Positions 51,300-60,210 of a DNA stretch of 64,000 bases are shown here, in pieces. The notes under the pieces are model-generated. The model had not been told where the DNA came from. It saw only the letters and a program-made list of their open reading frames with translations, and ran no database searches. Each line of letters starts with the position of its first letter. The first letter of the stretch is position 1. This DNA is from Rhodovulum tesquicola. Its GTDB lineage: Bacteria > Pseudomonadota > Alphaproteobacteria > Rhodobacterales > Rhodobacteraceae. Both the position numbers and the translations under genes were made by a program. Location: the NCBI RefSeq assembly GCF_024128855.1, contig NZ_JAMYDV010000010.1:1-64000 (forward strand), given 5' to 3'.

Positions 51300-51330
51300 C
51301 TTCTTCCTGGCCGAAATACCCCGGGGGTCG
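51300..51330. repeat. Dispersed 3'-end element, copy 2
   Basis: CTTCTTCCTGGCCGAAATACC followed by CCGGGGG, the inverse of the element at 13701-13733 with a few changes. It lies 31 nt after the puuD stop and in the same sense relative to that gene as copy 1 is to the small Cys-rich gene. Possible function: end of transcription. Confidence 0.45.
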
Positions 51331-51346
51331 CCATTGAAGCGCCGTG

Positions 51347-51400
51347 GCCATTGTCGCTCGAACCAATGGCGCACCAATGGCAACTCCGAGCGACAATGGC
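51347..51400. repeat. Long palindrome with repeated CCATTG/CAATGG hexamers
   Basis: GCCATTGTCGCTCG (51347-51360) is matched exactly by its inverse at 51387-51400; the 26-nt loop contains ACCAATGGC twice. An extra CCATTG lies just upstream at about 51331-51336, making five copies of the hexamer or its complement. It sits between convergent genes, in the gap 51270-51454. It may be a bidirectional terminator or a small palindromic repeat element. Confidence 0.6.
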
Positions 51401-51454
51401 GACGGGCAGCGCCCCCGGGCGGGTCGCCCCGGCGCCAGCGGGGCGAAACCGCGC

Positions 51455-52282
51455 CTAGCCCAGTTCCAGCGTCGCCACCGCGGAAATCACGTCACCGCCC
51501 ACCGGCGCCTCGCCCCGGTACATCCGCGCCGTCTCGAACACCGGCACCATCCCAAGTCCGGCGCAATGGGCCGAAAGCCACCGCCCGTCGGCGGGAAGGT
51601 CGATCATCACCGCCGCCTCGCCCGTCACCACCCCCGCCGCCTCGATCAGCGCCGCGGCAATCGCCTCGGTGCGCGCCACCAGCGGGCCGATCTTGTAGCC
51701 CTCGCGGCATTCGCGCAGCGTGACGAAGCCCGCGATCTCGCCCTCGGCGCGCGCCACCAGGGTCTTGCGCGTGGCCGTGTCGGCCAGCCATCCGGACAGG
51801 AAGCGCGGCTTCTCATGGCCCGCGGCGCGCGCTTCCAGCGCGATCAGCCCGGGCCGTTCGCGCGCGCCGGCCGGTCCGATGCCCGCATGCGGCGCTCCCG
51901 GCAGCACCCCCGCAAAGCGCACCGTGCGTCCCGCCATCGCGAAGCCCGATCGGGCATAGTTCGCCTGCTGCGCCGCCACCCCGTCCAGCCCCACGCTACG
52001 CGGCCCGGCATGCTCCAGCGCATGCTGCCACAGGTGCAGGCCGACCCCCTTGCCGCGATAGTCCGGGTGGCAGATGTAAAGCCCCAGAAACGCCACCCTG
52101 TCGGAATGGTTCACCACCGAGATCGCGGCCGCCACCCTGCCATCCAGTTCGGCGACGAAGAACCCCTCGGGATCGGTTGCGTGGAACGGCTCGGCATCCT
52201 CCAGCCCCGGGTTCCAGCCCTCCTCGGCGGCCCAGCCCAGCACGAGGTCGAGTTCCCTTCGGCTCATGGTCCTTGGTTTCAT
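51455..52282 (-). CDS. GNAT-family N-acetyltransferase
   Basis: 275 residues. The N-terminal GNAT domain has VAFLGLYICHPDYRGKGVGLHLWQHAL, where RGKGVG is the acetyl-CoA pyrophosphate loop. The C-terminal half (about 150-275) is a second related domain, as in double-GNAT enzymes. The gene overlaps the end of the GntR gene by 4 nt, so it is coupled to it. The start could also be Met6 (52267). Substrate unknown; a small amine in the polyamine context is possible. Confidence 0.85.
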   Translation of the reverse strand: MKPRTMSRRELDLVLGWAAEEGWNPGLEDAEPFHATDPEGFFVAELDGRVAAAISVVNHSDRVAFLGLYICHPDYRGKGVGLHLWQHALEHAGPRSVGLDGVAAQQANYARSGFAMAGRTVRFAGVLPGAPHAGIGPAGARERPGLIALEARAAGHEKPRFLSGWLADTATRKTLVARAEGEIAGFVTLRECREGYKIGPLVARTEAIAAALIEAAGVVTGEAAVMIDLPADGRWLSAHCAGLGMVPVFETARMYRGEAPVGGDVISAVATLELG

Positions 52283-53001
52283 GCCCGCCCCAGCGCCTCT
52301 TTGAGCGAGCGCCGCTGCCCCGGCGCCTCGCGCAGGTCGAGAGAGGACAACAGGTCCAGCAGGTGCCCCTTCATCAGGTCTTCGGCCAGCGCCCCGTCCC
52401 GGTCGGCCAGTGCCTTGAGCAGCGCGTCATGGGCATGGCTTTCGCAGAGCGCGTTGCGCCGCCGCCAGTATAGCGCGATCACCAGCGACGAGCGCGATAC
52501 AAGCTGGCCGATGAACTCGGCGATGGTGGCCTGGTCGGCGATGCGGGCGATCTCGATATGAAAAAGCCCCGACAGCCGCAGCGCCGCGCCGTCCTGCCCG
52601 GCATGCAGCGCGGCATGTTCCTGCGCGATGTGGCGGCGCAGGATCGCGATATCCTCGGGCGTGGCGCGCTCTGCGGCGGAGCGCGCGGTGCGCGGCTCCA
52701 GCAGCGCGCGCGCCTCGAACACCTCGCGCGCCTCGCGCACCGAGGGCTGGGCGACAAAGGCGCCGCGATGCGGCTCGATCGTCACAAGCTGGTCATGGGC
52801 AAGCTGTTGCAGCGCGGCGCGCACGATGGTCCGGCTGACGCCGAAAATCTCGCCCACCTCGTCCTCGGACAGCTTCATCCCCGGCCCCAGCCGGTGTTCG
52901 TGGATCGCGCGGGTCAGGCTGTCGGCCACCTCCCGCGCGCGCGTGGCACGGCCGCTTTCACGACCGGCCGCATGCGCGCTGGGGATGCCAAGCTCGTTCA
53001 C
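52279..53001 (-). CDS. GntR-family regulator (FadR subfamily, FCD domain)
   Basis: 240 residues. The N-terminal winged helix is visible (ADSLTRAIHEHRLGPGMKLSEDEVGEIFGVSRTIVRAALQQLAHDQLV) and the C-terminal all-helical FCD domain (about 95-225, HIAQEHAALHAGQDGAALRLSGLFHIEIARIA). The start is a GTG at 53001, since no ATG is in a better position; the ribosome site is weak. It is divergent from the polyamine-type transporter, which it probably represses. Confidence 0.85.
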   Translation of the reverse strand: MNELGIPSAHAAGRESGRATRAREVADSLTRAIHEHRLGPGMKLSEDEVGEIFGVSRTIVRAALQQLAHDQLVTIEPHRGAFVAQPSVREAREVFEARALLEPRTARSAAERATPEDIAILRRHIAQEHAALHAGQDGAALRLSGLFHIEIARIADQATIAEFIGQLVSRSSLVIALYWRRRNALCESHAHDALLKALADRDGALAEDLMKGHLLDLLSSLDLREAPGQRRSLKEALGRA

Positions 53002-53108
53002 CGGATGACTTTCTTTTCTGGGGCGGGGCGGGGGCCCGTTTGCCCCTGTTTGGCGAAATACCGGACGGGGCTCAAGATTCGCGAGGGCGGGGCGGGTTCG
53101 GACACATG

Positions 53109-53120
53109 ATCGTATACAAT
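53109..53120. promoter_or_regulatory. Candidate GntR operator
   Basis: ATCGTATACAAT, an imperfect palindrome around GTATAC, lies in the divergent gap 53002-53248, about 110 nt from the regulator start and 129 nt from the transporter start. FadR-subfamily GntR regulators often bind such GTATAC-centred sites. The rest of the gap holds no gene. Confidence 0.4.
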
Positions 53121-53248
53121 CTGCGCACCTCTTGCAGACATTCCCGCTCACAATCGCCCATTCCGCGGGCAGTTGAAGAATCCCCCCGCCCCGGCCGCGC
53201 CTTGCGGTTCCCCGGCGCAGGCCCACGCGAGAGTGTGGGTCAGCAGCG

Positions 53249-54244
53249 ATGGAAACGCCCATGCGATCGGACCTCGACCTTGAACTTGTCGCTCTGACCA
53301 AGCGGTACGGCCAGAGCCTTGCGGTGGATGGCATCCACCATCTGTTTCACGCGGGCAGCTATGCCTGCCTGCTGGGTCCGTCGGGCTGCGGCAAATCCTC
53401 GACGCTCAGGATGATCGCGGGCCACGAGGACGTTTCGGACGGCGCCATCGTGCTGGGCGGTCACGACATCGCGCATCTGCCGCCCGCGAAACGCGGCACC
53501 GCGATGATGTTCCAGAACTACGCGCTGTTTCCCCATCTCAGCGTCACCGACAACGTGGCCTTCAGCCTGAAAATGAAGGGCATCGACCGCGACATCCGCC
53601 GCAGGCAGGCGGGCGAGATGCTGGAACTCGTGCACATGCAGCATCTGGCCGACCGGCTGCCCGCGCAGCTTTCGGGCGGCCAGCAGCAGCGCGTGGCGCT
53701 GGCGCGGGCGCTGATCACCCGGCCGCAGGTGCTGTTGCTGGACGAACCGCTCTCCGCGCTCGACCCGTTCCTGCGCATCCGCATGCGGGCCGAGCTCAAG
53801 AAGCTTCAACGCGAACTGGGGATCACCTTCATCCATGTCACCCATGGCCAGGACGAGGCGCTGGCGCTGGCCGACGAGATCGTGGTGATGAACAACGCCC
53901 GCATCGAACAGGCCGGCCCCGCGCGCGAGGTGTTCAACGCGCCGCGCACCGAATTCGTCGCGCGTTTCATGGGCGGGCATAACGTGATCGCGCTGCCGCA
54001 GGGCCATTTCGCCATCCGCGCCGACCGGATCGCCCTGACCGGATCCGAAAAGGGCAGGCTGGAAGGCCGGGTGACAGGCATCGAATACCAGGGCGCCAGC
54101 GTCGCGCTGACCCTGCTGGCCGCGGGCGATCAGGAGATCACCGCGCTTCTGCCCGAGGAGCAGTATTTCGTCCAACCCATCCAGCCCGGCGACAGCGTCG
54201 GGCTGAGCTGGGACGACGCCAACCTGCACGCGCTTGGCGCGTGA
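53249..54244 (+). CDS. ABC transporter ATPase, spermidine/putrescine type
   Basis: 331 residues. Walker A GPSGCGKSS, Q-loop MMFQNYALFPHLSV, signature LSGGQQQRVALARAL, Walker B LLLDEPLSALD and switch His HVTHGQDEALAL are all visible. The C-terminal about 90 residues form a TOBE-like domain. First gene of a four-gene importer unit with a binding protein and two permeases, then a racemase. Substrate is not fixed; PotA-like proteins serve polyamines, but similar importers handle other cations or amino acids. Confidence 0.92.
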   Translation: METPMRSDLDLELVALTKRYGQSLAVDGIHHLFHAGSYACLLGPSGCGKSSTLRMIAGHEDVSDGAIVLGGHDIAHLPPAKRGTAMMFQNYALFPHLSVTDNVAFSLKMKGIDRDIRRRQAGEMLELVHMQHLADRLPAQLSGGQQQRVALARALITRPQVLLLDEPLSALDPFLRIRMRAELKKLQRELGITFIHVTHGQDEALALADEIVVMNNARIEQAGPAREVFNAPRTEFVARFMGGHNVIALPQGHFAIRADRIALTGSEKGRLEGRVTGIEYQGASVALTLLAAGDQEITALLPEEQYFVQPIQPGDSVGLSWDDANLHALGA

Positions 54245-54271
54245 CACCAGACGTCCATCATGGAGAGACAG

Positions 54272-55546
54272 ATGACCCAAGCGACCAAGACCGGCCTGAG
54301 CCGCCGGACCCTGCTGACGGGCGCCGCCGCGGGCGTGGCGGCCAGTGCCTTCCCCGCGCCGATGATCTGGGCGCAGAACATCAAGGACATCACGCTGCGC
54401 CAGTTCGGAACGGGGGTGTCGAACCTCAACGAGGTGGCGCAGAAGGTGAAGGAAGAACTGGGCTTCACGCTGGAAATGACAGCACTTGACAGCGATGCCG
54501 TGACCCAGCGCGCCGCGACCCAGCCGAAATCCTTCGACATCGCCGATATCGAATACTGGATCTGCAAGAAGATCTGGCCCACCGGCAACCTTCAGGCGAT
54601 GGATACCTCGAAGATCGCGAATTACGACAAGATCGTGGGCATCTTCCGCTCGGGCAAGCTGACGCCGGAAAGCACCATCGCGCAGGGCACCGCGCCGCAT
54701 AGCGTGGGCTTTACCTCCGGCCCCGGCGGCAAGGATTTCGTGGCCGAAGAGTCGGGCTGGATGACGCTGATCCCGACGATCTACAACGCCGACACGCTGG
54801 GCATCCGCCCCGACCTGATCGGGCGGCCCATCGAAAGCTGGACGGAACTGTTGAACCCCGAATTCAAGGGCAAGGCGTCGATCCTCGACATCAGCTCGAT
54901 CGGCATCATGGACGCCGCCATGGTCTGCGAGGCGATGGGCGAGATCGCCTATGGCGACAAGGGCAACATGACCCGCGAAGAAATCGACAAGACCATGGCG
55001 ATCTTCACCGAGGCCAAGAAGGCCGGCCAGTTCCGCGCCTTCTGGAAGACCTTCGACGAAAGCGTGAACCTGATGGCGAGCGGAGAGGTGGTGATCCAGT
55101 CGATGTGGTCGCCCGCCATCACGGCGGTCAAGTCGCGCGGCATCCCCTGCGTCTACCAGCCGCTGAAAGAGGGCTACCGCTCCTGGGGTGGTGGCATCGG
55201 GCTGTCGGCGAACCTGTCGGGGCTCGCGCTGGACGCGGCCTATGAATACATCAACTGGTATCTCTCGGGCTGGGTCGGCGGCTTCCTGATGCGGCAGGGC
55301 TATTACTCGGCGGTGCCCGAAACGTCGAAGGACTTCATGTCCGAAAACGAATGGGGCTACTGGTTCGAGGGCAAGCCCGCCACCGACACCATCACCAACC
55401 CGCAGGGCCAGCCGATGGCGCAGGCGGGCGACGTGCGCGATGGCGGATCGTTCCACGACCGCATGGGCGCGGTCGCCTGCTGGAACGCGGTGATGGACGA
55501 GAACCAGTACATGGTCCGCAAGTGGAACGAGTTCATCGCCGCCTGA
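54272..55546 (+). CDS. Periplasmic substrate-binding protein, PotD-like
   Basis: 424 residues. A Tat export signal is visible (GLSRRTLLTGAAAGVAASAFP, about 9-30). The mature part has FDIADIEYWICKKIW, IPTIYNADTLGIRPDLI and SWTELLNPEFKGKASILDISSIGIMDAAM, as in PotD-type proteins. Start at 54272 is chosen because GGAGAG lies 6 nt upstream; an in-frame ATG at 54260 is too near. A long mature region suggests a ligand other than simple spermidine. Confidence 0.88.
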   Translation: MTQATKTGLSRRTLLTGAAAGVAASAFPAPMIWAQNIKDITLRQFGTGVSNLNEVAQKVKEELGFTLEMTALDSDAVTQRAATQPKSFDIADIEYWICKKIWPTGNLQAMDTSKIANYDKIVGIFRSGKLTPESTIAQGTAPHSVGFTSGPGGKDFVAEESGWMTLIPTIYNADTLGIRPDLIGRPIESWTELLNPEFKGKASILDISSIGIMDAAMVCEAMGEIAYGDKGNMTREEIDKTMAIFTEAKKAGQFRAFWKTFDESVNLMASGEVVIQSMWSPAITAVKSRGIPCVYQPLKEGYRSWGGGIGLSANLSGLALDAAYEYINWYLSGWVGGFLMRQGYYSAVPETSKDFMSENEWGYWFEGKPATDTITNPQGQPMAQAGDVRDGGSFHDRMGAVACWNAVMDENQYMVRKWNEFIAA

Positions 55547-55619
55547 CGGCCTGACCAGACCCGGCGCGCGCCCGAGCCTTGCGCGCGCCGGTCCTTGCCC
55601 TTTGCGACAGGACATGCCG

Positions 55620-56483
55620 ATGGCCGCACTTCTCAAGAACCGACATCTGACGGGCTGGCTCTTGGCCTCGCCGCTGGCGGCGGTGCTGGCGTTCTTTCTG
55701 GTGCTGCCGATCCTGATGATCGTGGTCGTCAGCTTCTGGGGCGCGACCGAATTCTCGATCTACCCGGCCTTTCAGTTCGACAATTACCACTTCCTGCTGA
55801 CCTCGCCCGTCACCTTGCAGGTCTTCCTGAACACGTTCAAATACGCGCTGGTCACCTGGGCGCTGACGCTGGGCATCGGCTTTACCGTCGCCTATTTCCT
55901 GGCCTTCCATGTCCGCAGCCAGACCTGGCAGATCGCACTGTTCCTTTTGTGCACGATCCCGTTCTGGACATCGAACATCATCCGCATGATTTCATGGATC
56001 CCGTTTCTGGGGCGCAACGGTCTGGCCAATTCCACGCTGATTTCCTGGGAGGTGATCGATGAGCCGCTGGAATGGCTGCTGTTCTCGGATTTCTCGGTGA
56101 TCCTGGCCTTTGTCCACCTTTACACGCTGTTCATGGTGGTGCCGATCTTCAACACCATGATGCGCATCGACCGCAGCCTGATCGAGGCCGCCAATGACGC
56201 GGGCGCCACCGGGTTCCAGATCCTGACCAATGTCATCATCCCGCTCTGCAAGCCCGGCATAATGATCGGCTCGATCTTCGTCGTCACGCTGGTCATGGGC
56301 GATTTCATCACCGTGCGCTTCATGTCCGGCAGCCAGTCCGCCAATGTCGGGCGGCTGATCTCGAACGACATCGCACTTCTGCAATACCCCTCGGCCGCGG
56401 CGACGGCGGTGATCCTGCTGGTCACGGTGCTGATGGTGATCGGCACGCTGCTGCGCTTTGTCGATATCCGCAAGGAGCTGTGA
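55620..56483 (+). CDS. ABC transporter permease, PotB-like
   Basis: 287-residue inner-membrane permease with six hydrophobic segments. The cytoplasmic EAA-type loop is visible in EAANDAGATGFQILTNVIIPLCKPGI. Start at 55620 because AGGA lies 7 nt upstream; an ATG at 55614 has only 1 nt of spacing. It ends one base before the next ATG. Partners the next gene. Confidence 0.9.
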   Translation: MAALLKNRHLTGWLLASPLAAVLAFFLVLPILMIVVVSFWGATEFSIYPAFQFDNYHFLLTSPVTLQVFLNTFKYALVTWALTLGIGFTVAYFLAFHVRSQTWQIALFLLCTIPFWTSNIIRMISWIPFLGRNGLANSTLISWEVIDEPLEWLLFSDFSVILAFVHLYTLFMVVPIFNTMMRIDRSLIEAANDAGATGFQILTNVIIPLCKPGIMIGSIFVVTLVMGDFITVRFMSGSQSANVGRLISNDIALLQYPSAAATAVILLVTVLMVIGTLLRFVDIRKEL

Positions 56484-56484
56484 C

Positions 56485-57327
56485 ATGGACCGCCGCCGCC
56501 CCCGTTCCTTCTATCCGCTGGCTGCCTTTTTCGCGCTGTTCCTGCTGTTCCTTTACGGCCCCACCCTGACAATCGCGATCCTGTCCTTTCAGGGGCCAAC
56601 TGGCGGGCTGACCTTTCCGATGCGGGGCGTGTCGCTGCACTGGTTCCACGACCTGTTCCAGCAACAGGCGGTGGGCGATATCTGGGGCAGCTTCCGGCGG
56701 TCATTCGCGCTGGGGCTGATGGTGATGGTGACGACCGTCGTCGTCTCGGTCATGGGCGGGCTGGCCTTTCGCAAGCGGTTCGCAGGCTCGGGCGTGCTGT
56801 TCTACCTTGTCGTCACGGCGCTGGTGATCCCCTCGATCCTGATCTCGCTGGGGGTGGGGCTGATCTTTAACCAGACCGGGCTTGACGTGCACTGGTCGAC
56901 CAGCGGTTTTGGCGCGCAACTGACCTGGACGCTGCCCTTTGGCCTGCTGATCATGTTCGCGGTCTTCAACCGCTTCGACAAGAGCTATGAGGAAGCCGCC
57001 CGCGATCTGGGCGCCAGCCCCTGGCAGACCATCGCCCATGTCGTGCTGCCGATCATCGCGCCCTCGCTGATCGGCGTGGCGCTGTTCGGCTTCACGCTTT
57101 CCTATGATGAATTCGCCCGCACGCTGCTGACCGCGGGCAGCCGCAACACCCTGCCGCTGGAGATCTACGGCATGACCACCAATGTCACGACGCCGGTGAT
57201 CTTTGCGCTGGGAACGCTGACGACACTGTTCTCCTTCCTTGTCATCGGGGTCTTCCTGACCACCGTCTGGGCGCTGAACCGCCGCCGCGCGCGGGCCGGG
57301 TCGGATGCGGGCAAGGGGATGGTCTAG
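56485..57327 (+). CDS. ABC transporter permease, PotC-like
   Basis: 280-residue permease with about six hydrophobic segments and the EAA loop EEAARDLGASPWQTIAHVVLPIIAPSLIGVALFGFTLSYDEFARTLLT, typical of PotC. AAGGAG lies before the ATG. It completes the importer, and the racemase gene starts 4 nt after its stop. Confidence 0.91.
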   Translation: MDRRRPRSFYPLAAFFALFLLFLYGPTLTIAILSFQGPTGGLTFPMRGVSLHWFHDLFQQQAVGDIWGSFRRSFALGLMVMVTTVVVSVMGGLAFRKRFAGSGVLFYLVVTALVIPSILISLGVGLIFNQTGLDVHWSTSGFGAQLTWTLPFGLLIMFAVFNRFDKSYEEAARDLGASPWQTIAHVVLPIIAPSLIGVALFGFTLSYDEFARTLLTAGSRNTLPLEIYGMTTNVTTPVIFALGTLTTLFSFLVIGVFLTTVWALNRRRARAGSDAGKGMV

Positions 57328-57331
57328 GCGC

Positions 57332-57970
57332 ATGGGCTACGTCTTCATCAACCCCAATTCCACCGCCGCGATGACGGACCAGGTGCTTGCCATGGCCCGC
57401 GCCGCCCGGCCCGGCGCCCTGTTCGAGGGCTGGACCTCGACCCTTGGCCCGGCTGCCATCCAGGGCTCCGAGGATGGCGCGGCCGCGGTGCCGCCCCTGC
57501 TGGACCTGGTCGCGCAGGCCGATCGGGCGGGCGCTGCGGGGGTTGTGATCGCCTGTTTCGACGATACCGGCCTTGACGCGGCGCGGCGGCTGGCGCGCTG
57601 TCCGGTGATCGGCATCGGGCAGGCGGCCTTTCATATCGCGGCGCTGCGCGGCTGGCGGTTCTCGGTCGTCACCACGCTGTCGGTTTCGGTGCCGATCATC
57701 AAGGACAATATCCACGGCTCGGGTCTTGGCGGGCATCTGGGCCGGGTGCGCGCCAGCGCCGTGCCGGTTCTGGCGCTGGAAGAGGATCCCGACGCCGCCT
57801 TTGCCCGCATCGCCGACGAGGCCGCGCGCGCGGTGTCCGAGGATGGAATCGACGCCGTCGTCCTGGGCTGTGCAGGCATGGCGCGGCTGACGGGGCATCT
57901 GCGCGCAAGCCTTCCGGTGCCGGTGATCGACGGCGTGGAAAGCGCGGCCCGGCTGATCGCGGCGCTCTGA
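57332..57970 (+). CDS. Asp/Glu racemase family protein (hydantoin/allantoin racemase type)
   Basis: 212 residues. N-terminal INPNSTAAMT, first catalytic Cys in VVIACFDDTGLDAARRL, PVIGIGQAAFHIAALRGWRFSVVTTLSVSVPIIKDN, and second catalytic Cys in DAVVLGCAGMARL. This pattern fits hydantoin or allantoin racemases rather than amino-acid racemases. It follows the ABC transporter within the same unit and lies near the urate pathway, so its substrate might be the imported compound or allantoin. Cytoplasmic. Confidence 0.82.
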   Translation: MGYVFINPNSTAAMTDQVLAMARAARPGALFEGWTSTLGPAAIQGSEDGAAAVPPLLDLVAQADRAGAAGVVIACFDDTGLDAARRLARCPVIGIGQAAFHIAALRGWRFSVVTTLSVSVPIIKDNIHGSGLGGHLGRVRASAVPVLALEEDPDAAFARIADEAARAVSEDGIDAVVLGCAGMARLTGHLRASLPVPVIDGVESAARLIAAL

Positions 57971-57974
57971 GACG

Positions 57975-59591
57975 TCAGCCCGCCTTGGGCGGCCATTCGG
58001 CGCCGCGGGCCTCCATATAGGGGCGGAAATATTCGCGGAAGGCGGGGAAGCCCTCGGCCAGCATCAGGAATTCCTCGCGGTTCAGCACGAGAACCCTTGT
58101 GTCCTCGACCGCGCGCACGGTGGTCTTGCGCCGCGTCGCGCCAAGGATCAGCCGCTCGCCGAAATGCCCGCCGGGGCCGATCCGGCGCACATGGCGCTCT
58201 CCGGTCGCCGGGTCGGTCCGCTCCATCTCGACCGCGCCCGAGATCACCGAATAGAACCCGTCCGAGCGGTGGCCGGCCTCATAGACGATATCGCCCGCGC
58301 GGAAATGGGCATAGCGCATCGGCGCGCGCGGCAGGGCACGCAACTGCACGACGCTGCGCGCGCCCAGCATGTCCAACGTCCAGTTCACCATGACCTTGAT
58401 CCGCGTGCCTATCCCCGGCAGCAGCGCCAGGTAATAGGACCGCCACAGCACCCAGGCCGGGAAACCGGTCAGTTGCATCCCGAACACCTCGGCCACGCCG
58501 CGATGCGCGCCGAGCGATGCCAGCGATCCGCGCGAGCGGTAGGCGAAGGGCCTGACCGGCTTGCCCCTGACGGCGGCGGCGATGTTGCGGGCAATGCGCT
58601 CGGCCTCGCGCACGGCGAATTGCGCGGTGGGCGGCGCGAAATCGGTGCGCGCCTCGGCGCCGTCCTTCAGCGGGATCAGCGCGCAATCGCCCAGCGCCCA
58701 GACATTGTCATGCCCCTTGACGCGCAGCGTGCGGTCCACCGCGATGCGGCCATGCTGGCTGGGCAGGCCCATGCGCGCGACAACCGGCAGGGGCGAATTG
58801 CCGATGGTGGCAACGATGGTGCGGGTGTCGATCACCTCGCCGGTCGTGGTGACAAGCTGCGTGCCCGTGGCCGAGGCGACGCCGGTGTTCAGCTTGAGCT
58901 CGACCCCGTGGCGGGTCAGGTGACCGGCGGCATAACGCGCCAGCCGCTCGGGCATCTCGTTCAGGATGCGCGGGGCGAATTCGACCAGTTGCACCCGCAC
59001 CTCCGAGGGGTCGATGCGGGGATAGAATTTCAGCGACCGGTCGATCAGTTCCTTCATCTCGCCCACGGTCTCGACCCCCGAGAACCCGCCGCCGATCACG
59101 GTGAAGGTCAGCGCGCCGCGCTTGGTCGCGGGCACCTGGCTGACCTGGGCATGTTCGAGCTGCTCGATCACATGCTCGCGCAGGCGCCGCGCATCCTCCA
59201 GCGTCTTCATCTTGAGCGCGTGTTCCTCAAGCCCCGGGGTGCGGGACAGATCTACCCCCTGCCCCAGCGCGATCACCAGATGGTCATAGCGCACCTCGGT
59301 CGGGCGGCGCTGGATGCCCTGGAACACGGTGACGATGCGGCGTTCGAAATCCACGCTGTCGATCTGCGCCTTGCGCACGAACACGCCCCTGAGCAGAAAC
59401 CGCAGCGGCGAAACCGCATGGCCCGGCGTGATCGAGCCCGCGCCGACCTCGGGCAGAAGCGGCTGAAAGACGAAATAGTTGTCTGCATTGATCAACTCGA
59501 CCCGCACCGACTTGCCCAGCCGCTTTCGCAGCGCCCGCGCCGCATACATGCCGCCGAAGCCGCCCCCCAGAACGACGATCCGATCCGCCAT
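57975..59591 (-). CDS. Type II NADH dehydrogenase fused to a cyclic-nucleotide-binding domain
   Basis: 538 residues. N-terminal FAD site VVLGGGFGGMYAARAL, NAD site FTVIGGGFSGVETVGEMKEL and the FAD-contacting VWALGDCALIPL show an NDH-2-like enzyme (about 1-405). The C-terminal region (about 415-525) is a cyclic-nucleotide-binding domain with FRAGDIVYEAGHRSDGFYSVISGAVEME and the binding cassette GERLILGATRRKTTVRA. The start at 59591 has AAGGGA upstream. Divergent from the TRAP genes. It suggests nucleotide-controlled NADH oxidation. Confidence 0.9.
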   Translation of the reverse strand: MADRIVVLGGGFGGMYAARALRKRLGKSVRVELINADNYFVFQPLLPEVGAGSITPGHAVSPLRFLLRGVFVRKAQIDSVDFERRIVTVFQGIQRRPTEVRYDHLVIALGQGVDLSRTPGLEEHALKMKTLEDARRLREHVIEQLEHAQVSQVPATKRGALTFTVIGGGFSGVETVGEMKELIDRSLKFYPRIDPSEVRVQLVEFAPRILNEMPERLARYAAGHLTRHGVELKLNTGVASATGTQLVTTTGEVIDTRTIVATIGNSPLPVVARMGLPSQHGRIAVDRTLRVKGHDNVWALGDCALIPLKDGAEARTDFAPPTAQFAVREAERIARNIAAAVRGKPVRPFAYRSRGSLASLGAHRGVAEVFGMQLTGFPAWVLWRSYYLALLPGIGTRIKVMVNWTLDMLGARSVVQLRALPRAPMRYAHFRAGDIVYEAGHRSDGFYSVISGAVEMERTDPATGERHVRRIGPGGHFGERLILGATRRKTTVRAVEDTRVLVLNREEFLMLAEGFPAFREYFRPYMEARGAEWPPKAG

Positions 59592-59703
59592 GGCGATCCC
59601 TTTCTTGCTGCGATGCAGCATAACGCGTCCGGCGCCACGGGCCAGAGGCATTCGCCGCATGCCGCGATTGCCCTTTTCGCAAGGCTGTGGCAAGGCCCGC
59701 CCG

Positions 59704-60210
59704 ATGACACTGTCCCGCCCCCTTTCAGCTTATCTGGCGTTCTGCCGCTGGCTTGACCGCGCCGCGCTGGCCCTGTGCATCAGCGCGGGCCTGTTCCTGA
59801 CCGGCGCGGTGCTGGCCATCGTGGTGCTGCGCTACGGCTTTGGCATGGGCTTCATCCAGTTGCAGGATGCCGCGGGTTATGCCTTTGCGGTGCTGGTGGC
59901 GTTCTCGTTGCCGGTGACGCTGGCGCGCAACGGGCATGTCCGGGTCGAGGCGATCTCGGAACGCCTGCCCACGGCCTATCTGCGCGCGGCCGATGCCGTT
60001 GCGCTGGTCCTGTTCCTGATCCCGGTCTTCGGCCTGATGATCCGCGCCTACTGGCCGGAGCTTGCCTATTCCTGGTCGATCCGCGAAGGCTCGGTCGAGA
60101 CCGGGGGCATGCCGGGGCTCTACCTCGTCAAGACCGCGCTGCCGGTGGCGGCGGCGATGATGATCCTGCAAGGCATCGCGCAGCTCCTGACCCCGAGGGT
60201 CAGCGAATGA
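59704..60210 (+). CDS. TRAP transporter small permease (DctQ-like)
   Basis: 168 residues with four hydrophobic segments (about 18-42, 53-75, 92-114, 135-157), the DctQ pattern; LVAFSLPVTLARNGHVRVEAISERLP is the loop typical of DctQ proteins. Start at 59704 gives the first helix. The stop overlaps the next ATG by 4 nt. It forms a complex with the large subunit. Confidence 0.9.
   Translation: MTLSRPLSAYLAFCRWLDRAALALCISAGLFLTGAVLAIVVLRYGFGMGFIQLQDAAGYAFAVLVAFSLPVTLARNGHVRVEAISERLPTAYLRAADAVALVLFLIPVFGLMIRAYWPELAYSWSIREGSVETGGMPGLYLVKTALPVAAAMMILQGIAQLLTPRVSE

Noticed and set aside
54260-54271. ATG at 54260 as start of the PotD-like protein
   Set aside because: No ribosome site at the right distance; the next in-frame ATG at 54272 has GGAGAG and starts just before the Tat signal.
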